A stretch of 64,000 bases of DNA from Adiantum capillus-veneris (Eukaryota; Streptophyta; Polypodiopsida; Polypodiales; Pteridaceae): assembly GCA_014529385.2 (NCBI GenBank), contig CM043948.1, positions 82,197,760 to 82,261,759 on the forward strand. Direction: 5' to 3'. This document shows positions 10,687-21,912 of this stretch, piece by piece (position 1 is the first letter of the stretch; each line of letters begins with the position of its first letter). Both the position numbers and the translations under genes were made by a program. Below the pieces are notes generated by a model that saw only the letters and a list, made by a program, of their open reading frames with translations, had not been told where the DNA came from and did no database searches.

Positions 10687-11583
10687 CTAATGCTCGAAGT
10701 CTCGTCGCAATCGACGTGCAAGCTGCATATCTTTTGGCTGTATTGTCACTCGCTTTGCATGTATGGCGCATAGGTTGGTATCTTCCAACACCGAAATGAT
10801 GTGGGCCTCTGTAGCTTCTTGAATAGCCTCTAGCGCTATTGCTTGCATTCTATACTGATTTCCATAGCTTTGAAGCACCTCCTTCACACTGCGAGCAAAG
10901 GGGGCGCGTCGAATCAAAAGCTCCGTCGTCTTCTGGTAGTGGTGGATTTCTGCAAATACCCTTGCTATTTTTCGGTGCCGCTGCGGTTGACTTGGGGGCA
11001 CTTGCACATTTACTGGCGAGCGGCGTTTAGGCTTCTTGAAAAACTTAGACTTGCGCCTATTTACATGCTTAGGGGCTAATTCTGCAGCCTCTTTTGATTC
11101 TTCCTCTTCCCTTGGCTACCGATCTTGTCGTGTGGGGAGAGCACCCTGGCCTCCACGCAATGTCTTCCCCCCAACGGCCACTCGGTGTGTGCGCGGTATT
11201 TTTTCTCGCAGCCATGGTGTCTCACTCTCTGATTCAGTGTCTGTATGGACCACCCGAGTCCTGGATGGTCCTGCTTGTGATTGGTGGTGCGGCGGCTGCT
11301 CCCTATCGGACTCTGTTGTTTGCTGGCCCTCTTCTTCTCTCCAACGCTGGACACGTTGCTTCATTCTCCTTCTAGGTGTTATATCTTGAATAGGTGGAGA
11401 TTCAACAGTCCTCAATGACTCTCGTGCCCTACCACCATGCCCACTACCAGATGAGTTCCTGGAACGGCCAGGCGTTCGTAGCTGTTTTCTTGTGTCTTTA
11501 AGCCATGACGGCTTCTCACATCCTTGGAGGGTGTTTTTGTTGGCAGGCGGATGCTCTTTCGCGGTTTGTTTGGTGCGCGCCAT
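10687..11583 (-). pseudogene. Divergent histone H3 with very long N-terminal tail
   Basis: One minus-strand frame of 298 codons, intronless, interrupted once by TAG at 11116-11118 (codon 156). The first residues MARTKQTA equal the H3 start, including Lys4. RKQLRT at residues 32-37 matches H3 RKQLAT but lies 14 residues later, and Lys9 is replaced by Glu. A basic, Ser/Arg-rich region follows to about residue 200. The last ~99 residues are a full H3 fold: [29 protein letters not shown] and [10 protein letters not shown]. Residues equivalent to Cys110, His113, Arg116 and Asp123 of the H3-H3 interface are kept. Loop 1 has canonical length, unlike most CENH3. The normal H3 length is about 135. With the stop it should give only a tail fragment, unless a weak in-frame 63-bp intron removes it or the stop is read through. 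Confidence 0.8.
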
Positions 11584-11640
11584 TTCGTTGGTAAGAGCTC
11601 ACCTGTTCTTAAGAAATGAGTGGTTTATGAGAGCATGCAA

Positions 11641-11650
11641 TATTTATAAG
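11641..11650 (-). promoter_or_regulatory. TATA-like box upstream of the H3-like gene
   Basis: On the minus strand CTTATAAATA lies about 58 bp before the ATG at 11583. Just upstream is AAATGGGCCC, resembling plant site II (TGGGCC) elements known from cell-cycle and ribosomal gene promoters. The promoter assignment is inferred from position. Confidence 0.45.
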
Positions 11651-11721
11651 GGCCCATTTAAAAAGGGCCCTGTTCACACTAATTTTTTTTTAAAAGTATT
11701 ATTTTTTAAATAAACATGTCG

Positions 11722-14658
11722 CTAAGAGTTGGACCCTGCGTTCACGTTTAGTGACTCACGCAGTATCCACTTTGATCCTTGTTGCACTCTGCATCGCCGC
11801 CATGCAGCATGCTTGGTGGGACCTTGCGACATTTGCCACTTGTTGCTATGCTCTTGACGACTCCATTTCCGCACTTCAATAGCAATCTTGGATTGTCGCG
11901 CACGCTCCATTGTGAGCTTACGAGCAAATGTTGTGCAAAAAAACCAATTGAATATCTCCTCCAAATAATTGGATTGCACCATTCCACCACCATGTCGAGT
12001 ATTTTTGAAGTACATTCCCCTTGCTCGATAATGGGACTTCTCCATGCCTTGAGTGCTAAAAATTTCAAGCGATCCATACTTGTGCATAAAAAATGCACCA
12101 TGCGCAAACAAGATATGTTGTTCACATGAGTAAACAATACACATTATTAAATAAAAACAATCCCTTGTAATGAATACGCCATGTAAAATGACTTACCATG
12201 TAATGTGTGATGTTATTTTCACCCCAAGAAAGGGTGAAGACCTTGGTAAAATCTGCCAAGGCTTCTTGAAATGATTGGCGTTGTTCTTCTGTTGTGCTGT
12301 TAAGGCCCATACGCTTGACCATTTTATCAAAATGTGCCCAAACTTGCTTGCGCTTGTTTGCAAGCTCGCCATTTGAAGCATTGTCGGTAGTAGCTTTGCA
12401 TAACTCCTTCCAAAGCTCCCGCCTGCTGGTTGGAGCTGTTTTGAGCATCATATCGACTTGGCTTTCCTTGGGAAACTTTCTTCAAAAAGTGTCTAGCTTT
12501 TTGTCCACTCATTGACACTTGTTGAGAACATTCATGGGCCTCCCCTGTATTCTTTGCAGCAACGATAGACACATTTCCACCGTGACAGCCAATGGAATTC
12601 AAGAGTACCTCCACTCTTTCGATCGCTTCCTGGGATTCAACGGTTTCATTGTGAAAGCATAGTCAATGTGGAGCTTCAATAGCCTATCAAAAATGCGCAT
12701 GAATGCGTGTAATGTACAAAAATGTACATTCGATAGAGGAAATCGAAAGATTGGATTCCAAGCGTGGTCCTTTTGATCACGGTCTGGGGCATTGAGCATG
12801 GGACATCTCAGAATAGACGCTTTCCATTCTCTACCTTCATCTCCGACATCACGACAATCTAACCCTTGTTCTCCATGCCCTTGCCATGGAAGCATGGAAC
12901 CGGCCTTTGCAGTGCTCTTATGTGATTTTTTTCCATTAGGTTTGTACCCTCGAGTGCAAAATGGACAAGGCATGAGAGAAGAAGCCCCTTGTTTGCAGCC
13001 AAGCAAACACTTTATGTTCTTCAAATCCCCACCGAAGTGCCACTCCACATCATAACTACCAAAACCCTCAATCTCCAACTTCTGACCTGCAATTTGGGAG
13101 TGTATTACTTCTGTGATCCATGGAGTTCTCTCAAAAATCCATGAAAGTACTCCATTGGTCTCTTTGGTAACCTCAATAGCACCCAACCACCAAATGTCTT
13201 TCTCTCATTGCACGCTAAAAGATGGGGTGGGAGATGGCTCGACTGAATCCTTTCGCTTGGTTTGCAGAAAGGCCTCGTTCATTAGAGTGACACTTAGCCT
13301 CTCTAACCTTCGACCTTTCACTATTTGACACTCATTGAGTTTCAGCAGAAAAGCGACTTTTGTGCCAAGAACTACAAAATAAATAGTGCTAAGACCTTAA
13401 ACTTCAGAGTCTATGATAAGAATAATACCAAAGAAAAAAGTAAAGTGTGTCACCTTCTTCAGGTAACTCGTAAAATCTAAGCATGGCTTCTTGAAGCCTT
13501 CTAAGATCCACGAAAATATTGTTCCACATTGTGTAAGGAAAGCCCTTCTCCAAAGGTCTTATGGATTGTTTCTTACCTTTTCCCCTTGTCTTTGTTGCGC
13601 ACGAAGCATAAAGGGAAGTTGGCATTGTGTCCTCAATGTGTAGGTATGTCCCAATGTGGGAGAACACATTTTCGTTTGTGGCCTTCTTTGCGAGCTTGAC
13701 CTTGTGAGGAACGGGAAATAGGTTTTCCACAATGCCATGTTCTTTGAGGGCATCCTTTAGGAGTTGGAAAATAGCATGATAGGCTTTGGTGCTGATTCCA
13801 GCCTCATCACAAGCTTGTTGACGTCATCATCACTAACCACATTTCTTAATTTACGCATAAGGTCCTTGGTGACTACATCCTTAATGTGCTTACCTCCAGG
13901 TGATTGTAAGATAGAAATCATGTCCTGGGTATTGAGACAACTAGTGAGAAGGTTGGCTCGATCATCTTGGCTTGTTCCACCGCATGCCTCCTGGATGAAG
14001 TTTCTAGCAACAAATAAACATAAATGTTAGAAAATAGTGTGAAGTAAGAATGCATCATGCAAGTAAAGACCAAATCACCTTGTGGCTGTAACTCGTCGTT
14101 TGAGTGCTCCTCCCGAATGTGCAAGAGTTTCAGTGGATGAATACGTGCGTTTGCGTTCCCTTGCACCAAGGGGTGTTTCTTTCAAGTATGTGATGTTGTT
14201 GGTAAGCTTCTAGATGTGGGACTCCTTTTCTTGCATTTGTTGTTCAAGAGTTTTAACTACCCTCTCCAAAGAGGCAACACTCTCTTGTAATGCCGTCGTC
14301 TTGAGGTGAAGAGCTAACATTCGTGCATCCACATATGCAAAGAAGCACCTGCACCCATACACAACCGCTTGCAATAGCGTAACAAACCTGCTTCTCCCCT
14401 CCCAAGAAATTGAAGAAATGTGAAAAGGCTATTAAACGGTGGATGGAAGCGGCTTATAGGATCGTAAGGGTACAAATGGCCATCCACCCAAATGTCAACA
14501 TTGGTCTCACAAGCGGTGCGACGTTCCTGTGATGACCTTTGATCACCTTCACTAGTGGTCTTCGGTGCAAATACCGTGGGTAAGCGAATATGTATGCTTT
14601 TGGTGTGTGGAGTACGTGGTGGTGGAAGCAAACCATTTGTGATGTCCGTGAGCACCAT
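11722..14658 (-). pseudogene. Transposase-like gene of unnamed family, decayed
   Basis: A multi-exon minus-strand gene starting near ATG 14658. In order: an N-terminal part; a coiled coil (about 14310-14210, SVASLERVVKTLEQQMQEKE); an intron 14004-14078 (75 bp, GT-AG, phase 2); a long middle part; a second intron with acceptor near 13377; the block GGDLKNIKCLLGCKQGASS with CPFC (about 13010-12950); an intron donor GTAAGT near 12197; and the block KYGSLEIFSTQGMEKSHY with NTRHGGG (about 12080-11990). GGD..K....L.G..GA...PC..C and YGSL..FS.QG.EK.H are motifs I associate with a widespread unnamed transposase-like family in plants and aquatic animals. This is memory of a pattern, not a search result. 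Stops at 14210-14212 and 13205-13207, and frameshifts near 14395, 13795, 12600 and 12450, make it a pseudogene. Confidence 0.6.
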
Positions 14659-14694
14659 GGAAGCTGTTGCGTGAGGAAGCAAATTATGAAAAGA

Positions 14695-14850
14695 TAGAGG
14701 GGGAAGGGTAGAGAGGTTGAGGAAGATGGGAGGAGAGAAGGAGGGAGGGGGGGGAGGGAGAGATTGGGGAGGAAGAGGAAGGTAGGGGCAGGGAGAGAGA
14801 GGAGAGGGAGAGAGAGAGAGGAGGGAGGAGAGAGGAGGAGGAGAGAACAA
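14695..14850. repeat. Purine-rich (GA/GGA) tract
   Basis: Nearly pure A/G on the plus strand, hence a pyrimidine tract on the minus strand directly upstream of the ATG at 14658. It may form the 5' leader of the transposase-like gene. Any proline/serine-rich frame through it is a by-product. Confidence 0.8.
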
Positions 14851-15924
14851 AATGCTAATTACTTTTTGGGGGAAAAGAGTTTTGAAAAAATGGACTTTCT
14901 AAGCTTGTGGGTTAAAAAATGGATCAAAAAATGATTTTTGGATATGTATATATGTTGGGAGGGAGTTTTAAGTAAAAAACAAGTAAAAATGATTTTTTTT
15001 AAAAAAAGTCAAATTTTGTCTCTTTGTGACCCACGTTTTTGCTGATGTGGACACACCCCTATGCTTCCTTCACTTTAAAAGAAGCTAGAGAGAGAAAGTA
15101 ACCCTTTAGGTCCACATCTTACATTTGTCTAAAAAAAAGGCTAGAAAAGCCTACTCAAAGCTACCTTCTTCAATGCCCTTGCCCCCTAAACCGCACACAA
15201 CATTAGCCTTAATTCCTAAAAATTAGGATTCCTTACAACGCCCATGCAAGGTTCATATTTCTCATAATGGAGGGTGAATTTAATTGATGGTAGCAACATA
15301 AACATAGTACTTAATTAACTTGGCATGAACAATACTTTTGCAAGAGAGAGAGTATTAGAGAACATAACAATAGTTGAGGACCAAATTTACTTGGAGCCGG
15401 TCCCTCCTCCAAAAGGTGTTTGTATTATAGATTCTCCCATCAAGAGAGACTTTGTTACAATACAATCTTTGTGTTCCTTGTGACCTTGGTGATGCTATGA
15501 AGATGAAAATCTTCATGCATCATGAGCTTAACATAAACTTTGCAAAAAGAATTAACTTTCCCAAGCCTCAATCCCAAGGCCTCAAATACCTTCGAAGGCG
15601 GAGAGAGCTGGCGGGGAATGAGGGTAGGGAAGAGGAAGAAGAAACATTCCATAGGAGAAAGAAATAGTTCCTCACTTATCATCACTCTTCTTGCTTAGCA
15701 TAGCATGATAGCATAGTAATGAAGATGAAAAAGATGGCAAGCTTAAGCATTGAAGCATAGCTCTTGGTTGGATTTGCATTCCATAGCCAAGAGTGTTGGT
15801 GTAGGCTCTCCACTTCTCCACAAGCTTGGAGAAGGAGATAGAGCTCTTGAATTTTTCACTCCACACAATGAGAGAATGTGTGTATGTGTGGAGGAAAGTA
15901 TACCCCCCCTCTCATACTTGGTCC

Positions 15925-15966
<42 letters not shown>

Positions 15967-16127
15967 TTATTTTATTATTTCATTTGGACATGTGTCCTCT
16001 TTTTCCTCTTTGAGAGAGAGAACTTAATTATTTATTTTTATGTATCTAAATTCTTATTGGACCCCTTTAAAACCTAACCAATAGCATTCAAGCACATCAT
16101 AAGAATCACATGTGGAGGATCATTTAA

Positions 16128-16340
16128 ACATGTGTCTTTTATGCGTATAAGTCATTTGGTTGAATTGAATACTTCAAACACTTAATCAATCAAGCAAGCA
16201 TATGTCTTTTATACTTCTTAAGTCTTTTGTTTTGAATTGAATACTTCAAGCCTTAGTCAATCAAGCACTTTCATGCCTCTTGAGAATTTATCTTTGAATT
16301 TAACATTTCAAAAACCTTAGTCATTTAAGCATAAAAATCA
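16128..16340. repeat. Diverged tandem repeat, ~70-bp period
   Basis: Two or three imperfect units begin catRtgtcttttat and end in aatcaatcaagcaa-like sequence (starts near 16128, 16198 and, more diverged, 16274). They suggest an old minisatellite or LTR internal repeat. Confidence 0.65.
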
Positions 16341-16520
16341 CCTCAAGCTTTGGACAAGGTTCCCACAACCACTTTAAGCGTCTTAACACCTCATGCTTGG
16401 GTACGATTCCCACCTCGAGGTTAACCCTAGCTTACGTAAGGTCAAATGACTTTTTAACACTAACTTTTGGAGGTCTTTAATGAAGCTAACCCTAAGGTCT
16501 TTTAAGCTCCATTAGATGCA

Positions 16521-16712
16521 CGTTGCTCTTCGATAGAGTACCTCCGTTTGGACCCCTTTTGAGATGTAACCATCTCTCCTCTTGGTCCCTTGTTGAGATA
16601 AATCTAGAAGCATTTATTACACATTGCTCTTTGGTAGACCGTCTCCTTTTGGACCCCTATTGAGATGCAACCATTTCTCCTTTCGGTACTTTGTTAAGAT
16701 AGGTTTAGAAGC
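16521..16712. repeat. Two tandem ~101-bp units
   Basis: Two copies with about a 101-bp period, sharing ttgctctt, ttggacccct and gagatgYaaccat, ending in tagaagca. They are clearly homologous but diverged. Confidence 0.75.
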
Positions 16713-17213
16713 ACATATATATATATATATACTAACTCTTGTTCCTCTTTTATCTTTCCATATTAAGTGATCAGTTTAATACGAGAAAATCATTTGGTAA
16801 AGTTAGATATTATATTATATGACAATATATATTCATAGGACTCAATTTGCACCACGAAAACTGCTACGGAAATCCATCCTAACCATACATCCATGCAGGA
16901 TATCTAGATTTTCTTTTTTGGAGAAGGAAATCAATAAACATTTGTGTAGCATGGACAAGTATGTTACAATTTTGGACCCATTATTGAAATAAGAGAATGC
17001 TCTTTGTGTTCTAATCATGAAAAGCTTTAGTGTGGTATTTTGATGGGAAATTTTATCATGGGACAAAATCATATCTATAGTATATTTAAACAAAAATAAA
17101 AAGAAAGAAAGAGAAAAGTGGGATTGTCAAATATCATCTTTTACTTCATGCTCCTATTAAGAATAGGCAAGTAAGAATGAATACCAAAGACTGTTTAGTT
17201 TGATTAGTCAAAG

Positions 17214-17381
17214 TCTCTCTCTCTCTCTCTCTCTCTCTCAAACTCCAATGCTTACACGAATGGGCCTCACTTGGTAGTGTCTTTTTACTGAGAGCTTTTT
17301 TCCAACAATGGTGTGCAGCTATTCTTGTGTCCAGAGTTAGAGCTACATCCATGCATACCATGGTGCCACAAAGTTCTTCCC

Positions 17382-17424
<43 letters not shown>

Positions 17425-17913
17425 ACAGACACAACACACAAACATACACATATATAATTTATTTGTATGTATATATAGAAGCAATTTATTAGCTTCCAAC
17501 CCACTATTCAATCAAGAAACTTGCCTATGGTCATGCATGTAACCCTAGTTCCCCATAGGTTCTTAGTTTTCACTCAACAAGTCTCACACCGTTGAATTCT
17601 TCAAGCATCAATGTACTCATAGCAATGACATCGATTTTCAAGAAAATATTTTTAATTGAATGATATGGAGCTTGGTTTGTATCCTTAACTATATATAGGT
17701 TAGCTCTTCGTAGATAACAAAAAAATTTCTAGCACCTTAGCTTATTTTGAGGGCATCTTTTGTCTTCAAAACCCTTGATTAAGCATTGAGAAAAGTATGG
17801 TTCTTTAAGAGTAGGTGGATTAAATTTTGATTTAGGGGCCTATTAAAGTGAATTTAATGGAGACGCTTTCATGTCATGTCTTTGAAGAGAAAGAAATAGG
17901 GAGATGGCACATG

Positions 17914-17956
<43 letters not shown>

Positions 17957-18115
17957 ATGTTTGCCATGTGTCCTCAACACCATGGTTTGTAGCTACGTGC
18001 TCTAATCCCTTGAGCTATAGGCCCCACAAGAGCTATAGGCCCCACAATTGCTGGATCTGTTTCGAGATGGGTTTCAAAGAGAAACTAGCAAGCCTAATAG
18101 TATCTTTCCCTATTC

Positions 18116-18164
<49 letters not shown>

Positions 18165-18394
18165 GAGCTGCCACTAGTCAAGGTTTGCATGGTGTTTTTT
18201 TGTTTTGTTTTGGGGAGGAGGGGTGTATGTAGAGATGATGCGAAGGGGGACATGAGGCAAGGTGTGCTGAGGCACACCCTCTTTGTCTTAGATTGTATGG
18301 TCAAGCTGGCAGTAAAGGGTTGCAAGGGTGACCTTCACAATGAGATTCACAATCATAGGAGCGAGATTAGGGTAGAAATGGGCAAAGGCATCAC

Positions 18395-18445
<51 letters not shown>

Positions 18446-19394
18446 TGTCTGTCCGCATAACCAGATGCTTGCCAAGATCTTGGAGCAAAGAAGAAGTGCA
18501 AGAGTTTAGGGTAACTTGGATTGTGTCTACAAGAGGGAGCCAAAGTTTGTTTGGATGTGGATAGAAACCAAGAGAAGAAAGGGATGATAGTTAGAGATGC
18601 ATGCACAACCATTACTGTTGCTTGGATGTACATGTCTTGGGGGTGCCAACTACCAACCCTTCAAAGTAAGCTTTGCAATACTGCAGACAATGTCTCGGGG
18701 ATGCCTTAGCCAAGCCCAAATGCTTCGGTGTGCGTTGATCTGTTAGTAACAACATTGTGTGCATGGTGAAGTTGGGAAGTCGATTGGGAGAGGGAGCACA
18801 CAGGAACAATGGCAAGGGTTGATGGAGACAAGCCCACTTTACTTTTCTTTCAAATTTCTAGATTCCATCAAAATTTCCTTGCAAAGTTAATTGACATTTA
18901 GTACGTAGACCGAATATGTAGGAACAATTTTGGAATTGCTTTTTTAAGACAAATCAACTCAGATACTTTGTGATTTGGGTTGAATGGGGACGCAAAAGGA
19001 GGGGACACCTAAGGCCCCTGTCAGACTGGGTCGCCTGTCCTTCGTGACCTGGATGGCTTTTACCACCATGTCCTTGTGTGAGGGCAGTATAGGTTACAGA
19101 GGGCAGGTGATGAAGTTGGAAAAGCTGCAAAAGATGCTCCGCAACCAATCAAACGACAAGATCAGAACGTGGGACTGAGGTTGGGCGGGCAAGTTAGGCC
19201 GGCACACTTCTTAGGAAAGTGTGCCGTTGAGGTGGACAACCAACTAAACTCTGAAAACAAGGACAACGACCCAGTGTGACAAGGCGATGCGTCTGCACAG
19301 CAGCTGATTGGTGCATGTGGCGAAAAGCGTGGTTTGCTTGCCCCAATGTGACATTACAGTCCATTTCATCCATACATATTCCACCTCGGCATCT

Positions 19395-19448
<54 letters not shown>

Positions 19449-19687
19449 GTTGCCTCTACCTGCACACATCATGAGAGACACACAGAGCTCTCTCCTTCCC
19501 CGACTCGCCCCTGACCCGTTTGCTACTACTCTCCCGCTAACCCCCATCCCAAAAACTCACGCAGGTAGTTCACCTACTCTCCTTGCCTACAATGGACACA
19601 AAACATTGCATGCTGCCCTGGCCTCGCCCACACATCGCTCTACCTCATCACTCTGCTCAACTCACCCTGCTGCTGCTCGATGTCTGC

Positions 19688-19728
<41 letters not shown>
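17214..19728. repeat. Cluster of eight (CT)n/(GA)n microsatellites
   Basis: Dinucleotide arrays at 17214-17239, 17389-17422, 17916-17953, 18119-18161, 18395-18442, 19397-19444 and 19690-19728, with a further one at 15927-15963. Their orientation alternates. Flanks are not obviously homologous, so they do not look like copies of one transposon. The intervening sequence contains no gene I can support; SLSLSL and ERERER frames are translations of the arrays. Confidence 0.9.
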
Positions 19729-19729
<1 letters not shown>

Positions 19730-20032
19730 CCCATCCATTGCACGAGCGCTTGCTTGCTTTGACCTGCCCCTCTTTGTACACCCAAGTGAAGGCAATTACA
19801 AAGAGCTAGGTACTGGCATGGCCCCACATGGCCTCGCCTCCATGTCGCCAATATACCCTTAGAATAACGCTCCAACCGCCCACTGCCTGGAGAAGAGAGT
19901 TCGACCAAGAGATACACACCTCGACACACATACTAGCTCTTGCCCACATCAACACTCGTGCTCCTATCTGTGAAGTGCTTTATAAAATCGCTTTGCTAAT
20001 TAATGGGCAGCTTTAATTTTACAACAACGCTA

Positions 20033-20397
20033 GGGTAAGGGAGCCAGTTTAGAGGCGTTTTGTGGAAACGTGATGTTGGGGGGATTTTGCAAATCTCATC
20101 ATTTTCAATATTTCCGCATTGCACGAGATTCCTCATGAAAAGGTGAATCTAATGATACCAAAATCAATATTTTTTAGATTTTATTTGAATGCTCCATTTG
20201 AAACAATTCAACTTTTGAGGCATTTTGAAGCATTAGAGACACTCAAGACCCAATAATGGTACACTTTTCACAAATCACAACATGACACATAAGCAAAATT
20301 CTTGGAATATGCCAAATTTCTTGCCTCTAGATTGGGGGTGGATATGTATCTAACCTGGGGGTCAAAAAATTTCGCCTCTAAACTGGCTCCCTTACCC
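20033..20397. mobile_element. 365-bp MITE with 25-bp perfect TIRs, TA flanks
   Basis: The two ends (20033-20057 and 20373-20397) are perfect 25-bp inverted repeats starting GGGTAAGGGAGCC. Both ends are flanked by TA, consistent with the TA target duplication of Tc1/mariner-type elements. The inside is A/T-rich and non-coding. The termini are unlike the classic Stowaway CTCCCTCC. Confidence 0.85.
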
Positions 20398-20399
20398 TA

Positions 20400-21912
20400 C
20401 TTTACAGCCGTTATTACACACGCCTCTTGGTTTGGCATGGACCATGGTTCCAGCATTGGAAGAACCTCTCTTATAAAATCATGGCAAAGAAACCATATGC
20501 AAAGGGATCTTCTTCATACTATCTTAATAAGCATGACTTGCAATAAATATTTAAAATTGCGATTAACATGGCTAAAATTGAGTTCTAGAATACTTGTAAT
20601 AACTAGTTGCTAAATAAATGTAGAAAAGATTCTTATAAAAAATTTAGTGCAAAAATTCAGATGGCATCTTGCATGTTTTAAAATTTCAAAAAATTTAAAC
20701 ACTTTCTTCACACACTAATTGACATAAACCTCTCATAGCAACACAAACATAGCATTTACATCAAGTAGGCCAAGGGCCTCATATGGTCATGAAACTACAT
20801 TCTTTGCATGCCCATCCTTACAATCAGTTGTTCAAACACCGTTTGAAGTGCAAGAAAAAAGAAAACTTGCACCTTTACATGTTTTGGTAGAATACATGTA
20901 CCTAGATGAATCCATGATAAGCCCAAATTCACCCTTCAGGGAAAGTGCAAGGTATAGACCCAATATAACCAACACGTCCACCATGCATAGTATTGACAAA
21001 ATACCACGACATCCCCACTACCGTCATCAGTGCACACACACAACAAAAAAGATGGAAAGAATTAGCACAACACATTTGGTAGAATACATTTGACGTGAAG
21101 AAGAGGATGCAACATAAAACAGTTCAAAATTTATTCGAGAAACATACCCAAAAGAGGGAAGCCCTTAGACCGCAGAAAAACAAAGCCTTAAGCCTCCACA
21201 TACATACTACATATACAACAACGACTAAAACGACAAGAGCAAACCAAATCCTTTCTTCACAAATGATAACTCTCACAAAGCTCTCCCTACTTGGGACGAG
21301 ATGGAATGTCAATTAATGTTCACTAGCTTCAAGGGACATGTAAAGCATACTTACCCAACATGTCACTCTCAGTTAGACTACTGATTCCAGAGTTTTTGAA
21401 GGGCACCATTGCCCTTCAATTTCACAGGCATTTACATTTCTGGGTAGTTTAGCGTGTCTACTTGAGCTGCGACCTATAGAAGTAAATCTCAACACCCTTT
21501 AAGGGTCGCATCTATGCCCCTGTGCCCAACCAAAGGAGAAGTGTGACACTCCATCAACACTCACATTTTTCACTGTAAAAGAGGGGGACAAAATACCCAG
21601 AAATGGGTAAAATGTCCATAAAAAATCAACTGTACTTCTGGAGACAAATATTACTCGCAACATCCACTAAATGTAGAAGTTCATTACCTTCATTGGCACT
21701 CAAACTTGTATTCTTCTTACAACTACTATCATGCTGAAGGACAAAAAGTTTGCTCAGACTCGGCTGCGTCAAAATTTACCTTAAATATTTGCACCAGTGA
21801 GTCTTGGTGAGCACTGCTTGATTGCAAGGTGGTTGATGGCAATTTTCAATGTCATGAAAAGCCACTGACAACTTGTTGAAGGATCATGCATCAATTAAAA
21901 ATAAACTAACCT
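20400..21912. other. No gene recognised upstream of PAC1 stop
   Basis: A/T-rich sequence holding, on the minus strand, the 3' region of the PAC1 gene. Several short frames (20848-21316) lack any recognisable motif. No other structure was seen. Confidence 0.6.

Larger units (their letters stand above)
14851..17213. other. No gene recognised; contains repeats
   Basis: A/T-rich sequence with a (CT)n array at 15927-15963 and an (AT)n run near 16711. Two sets of diverged tandem repeats are listed separately. Short reading frames show no recognisable domain. Confidence 0.6.

Noticed and set aside
11053-11116. A 63-bp intron that would remove the TAG of the H3-like gene in frame
   Set aside because: A GTAG...AATAG pair fits the frame, but the donor is weak (GTAGCC) and the stretch is purine-rich with no pyrimidine tract.
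10687-11583. Calling the H3-like gene a centromeric H3 (CENH3)
   Set aside because: The tail is long and divergent, but loop 1 has canonical length and helix 2, loop 2 and helix 3 are close to ordinary H3. Without a tree, only a divergent H3 variant is supported.
17327-19929. Reading frames encoding SLSLSL or ERERER proteins
   Set aside because: They are translations of (CT)n/(GA)n microsatellites on either strand. The same applies at 52746-53196 and 57483-57800.
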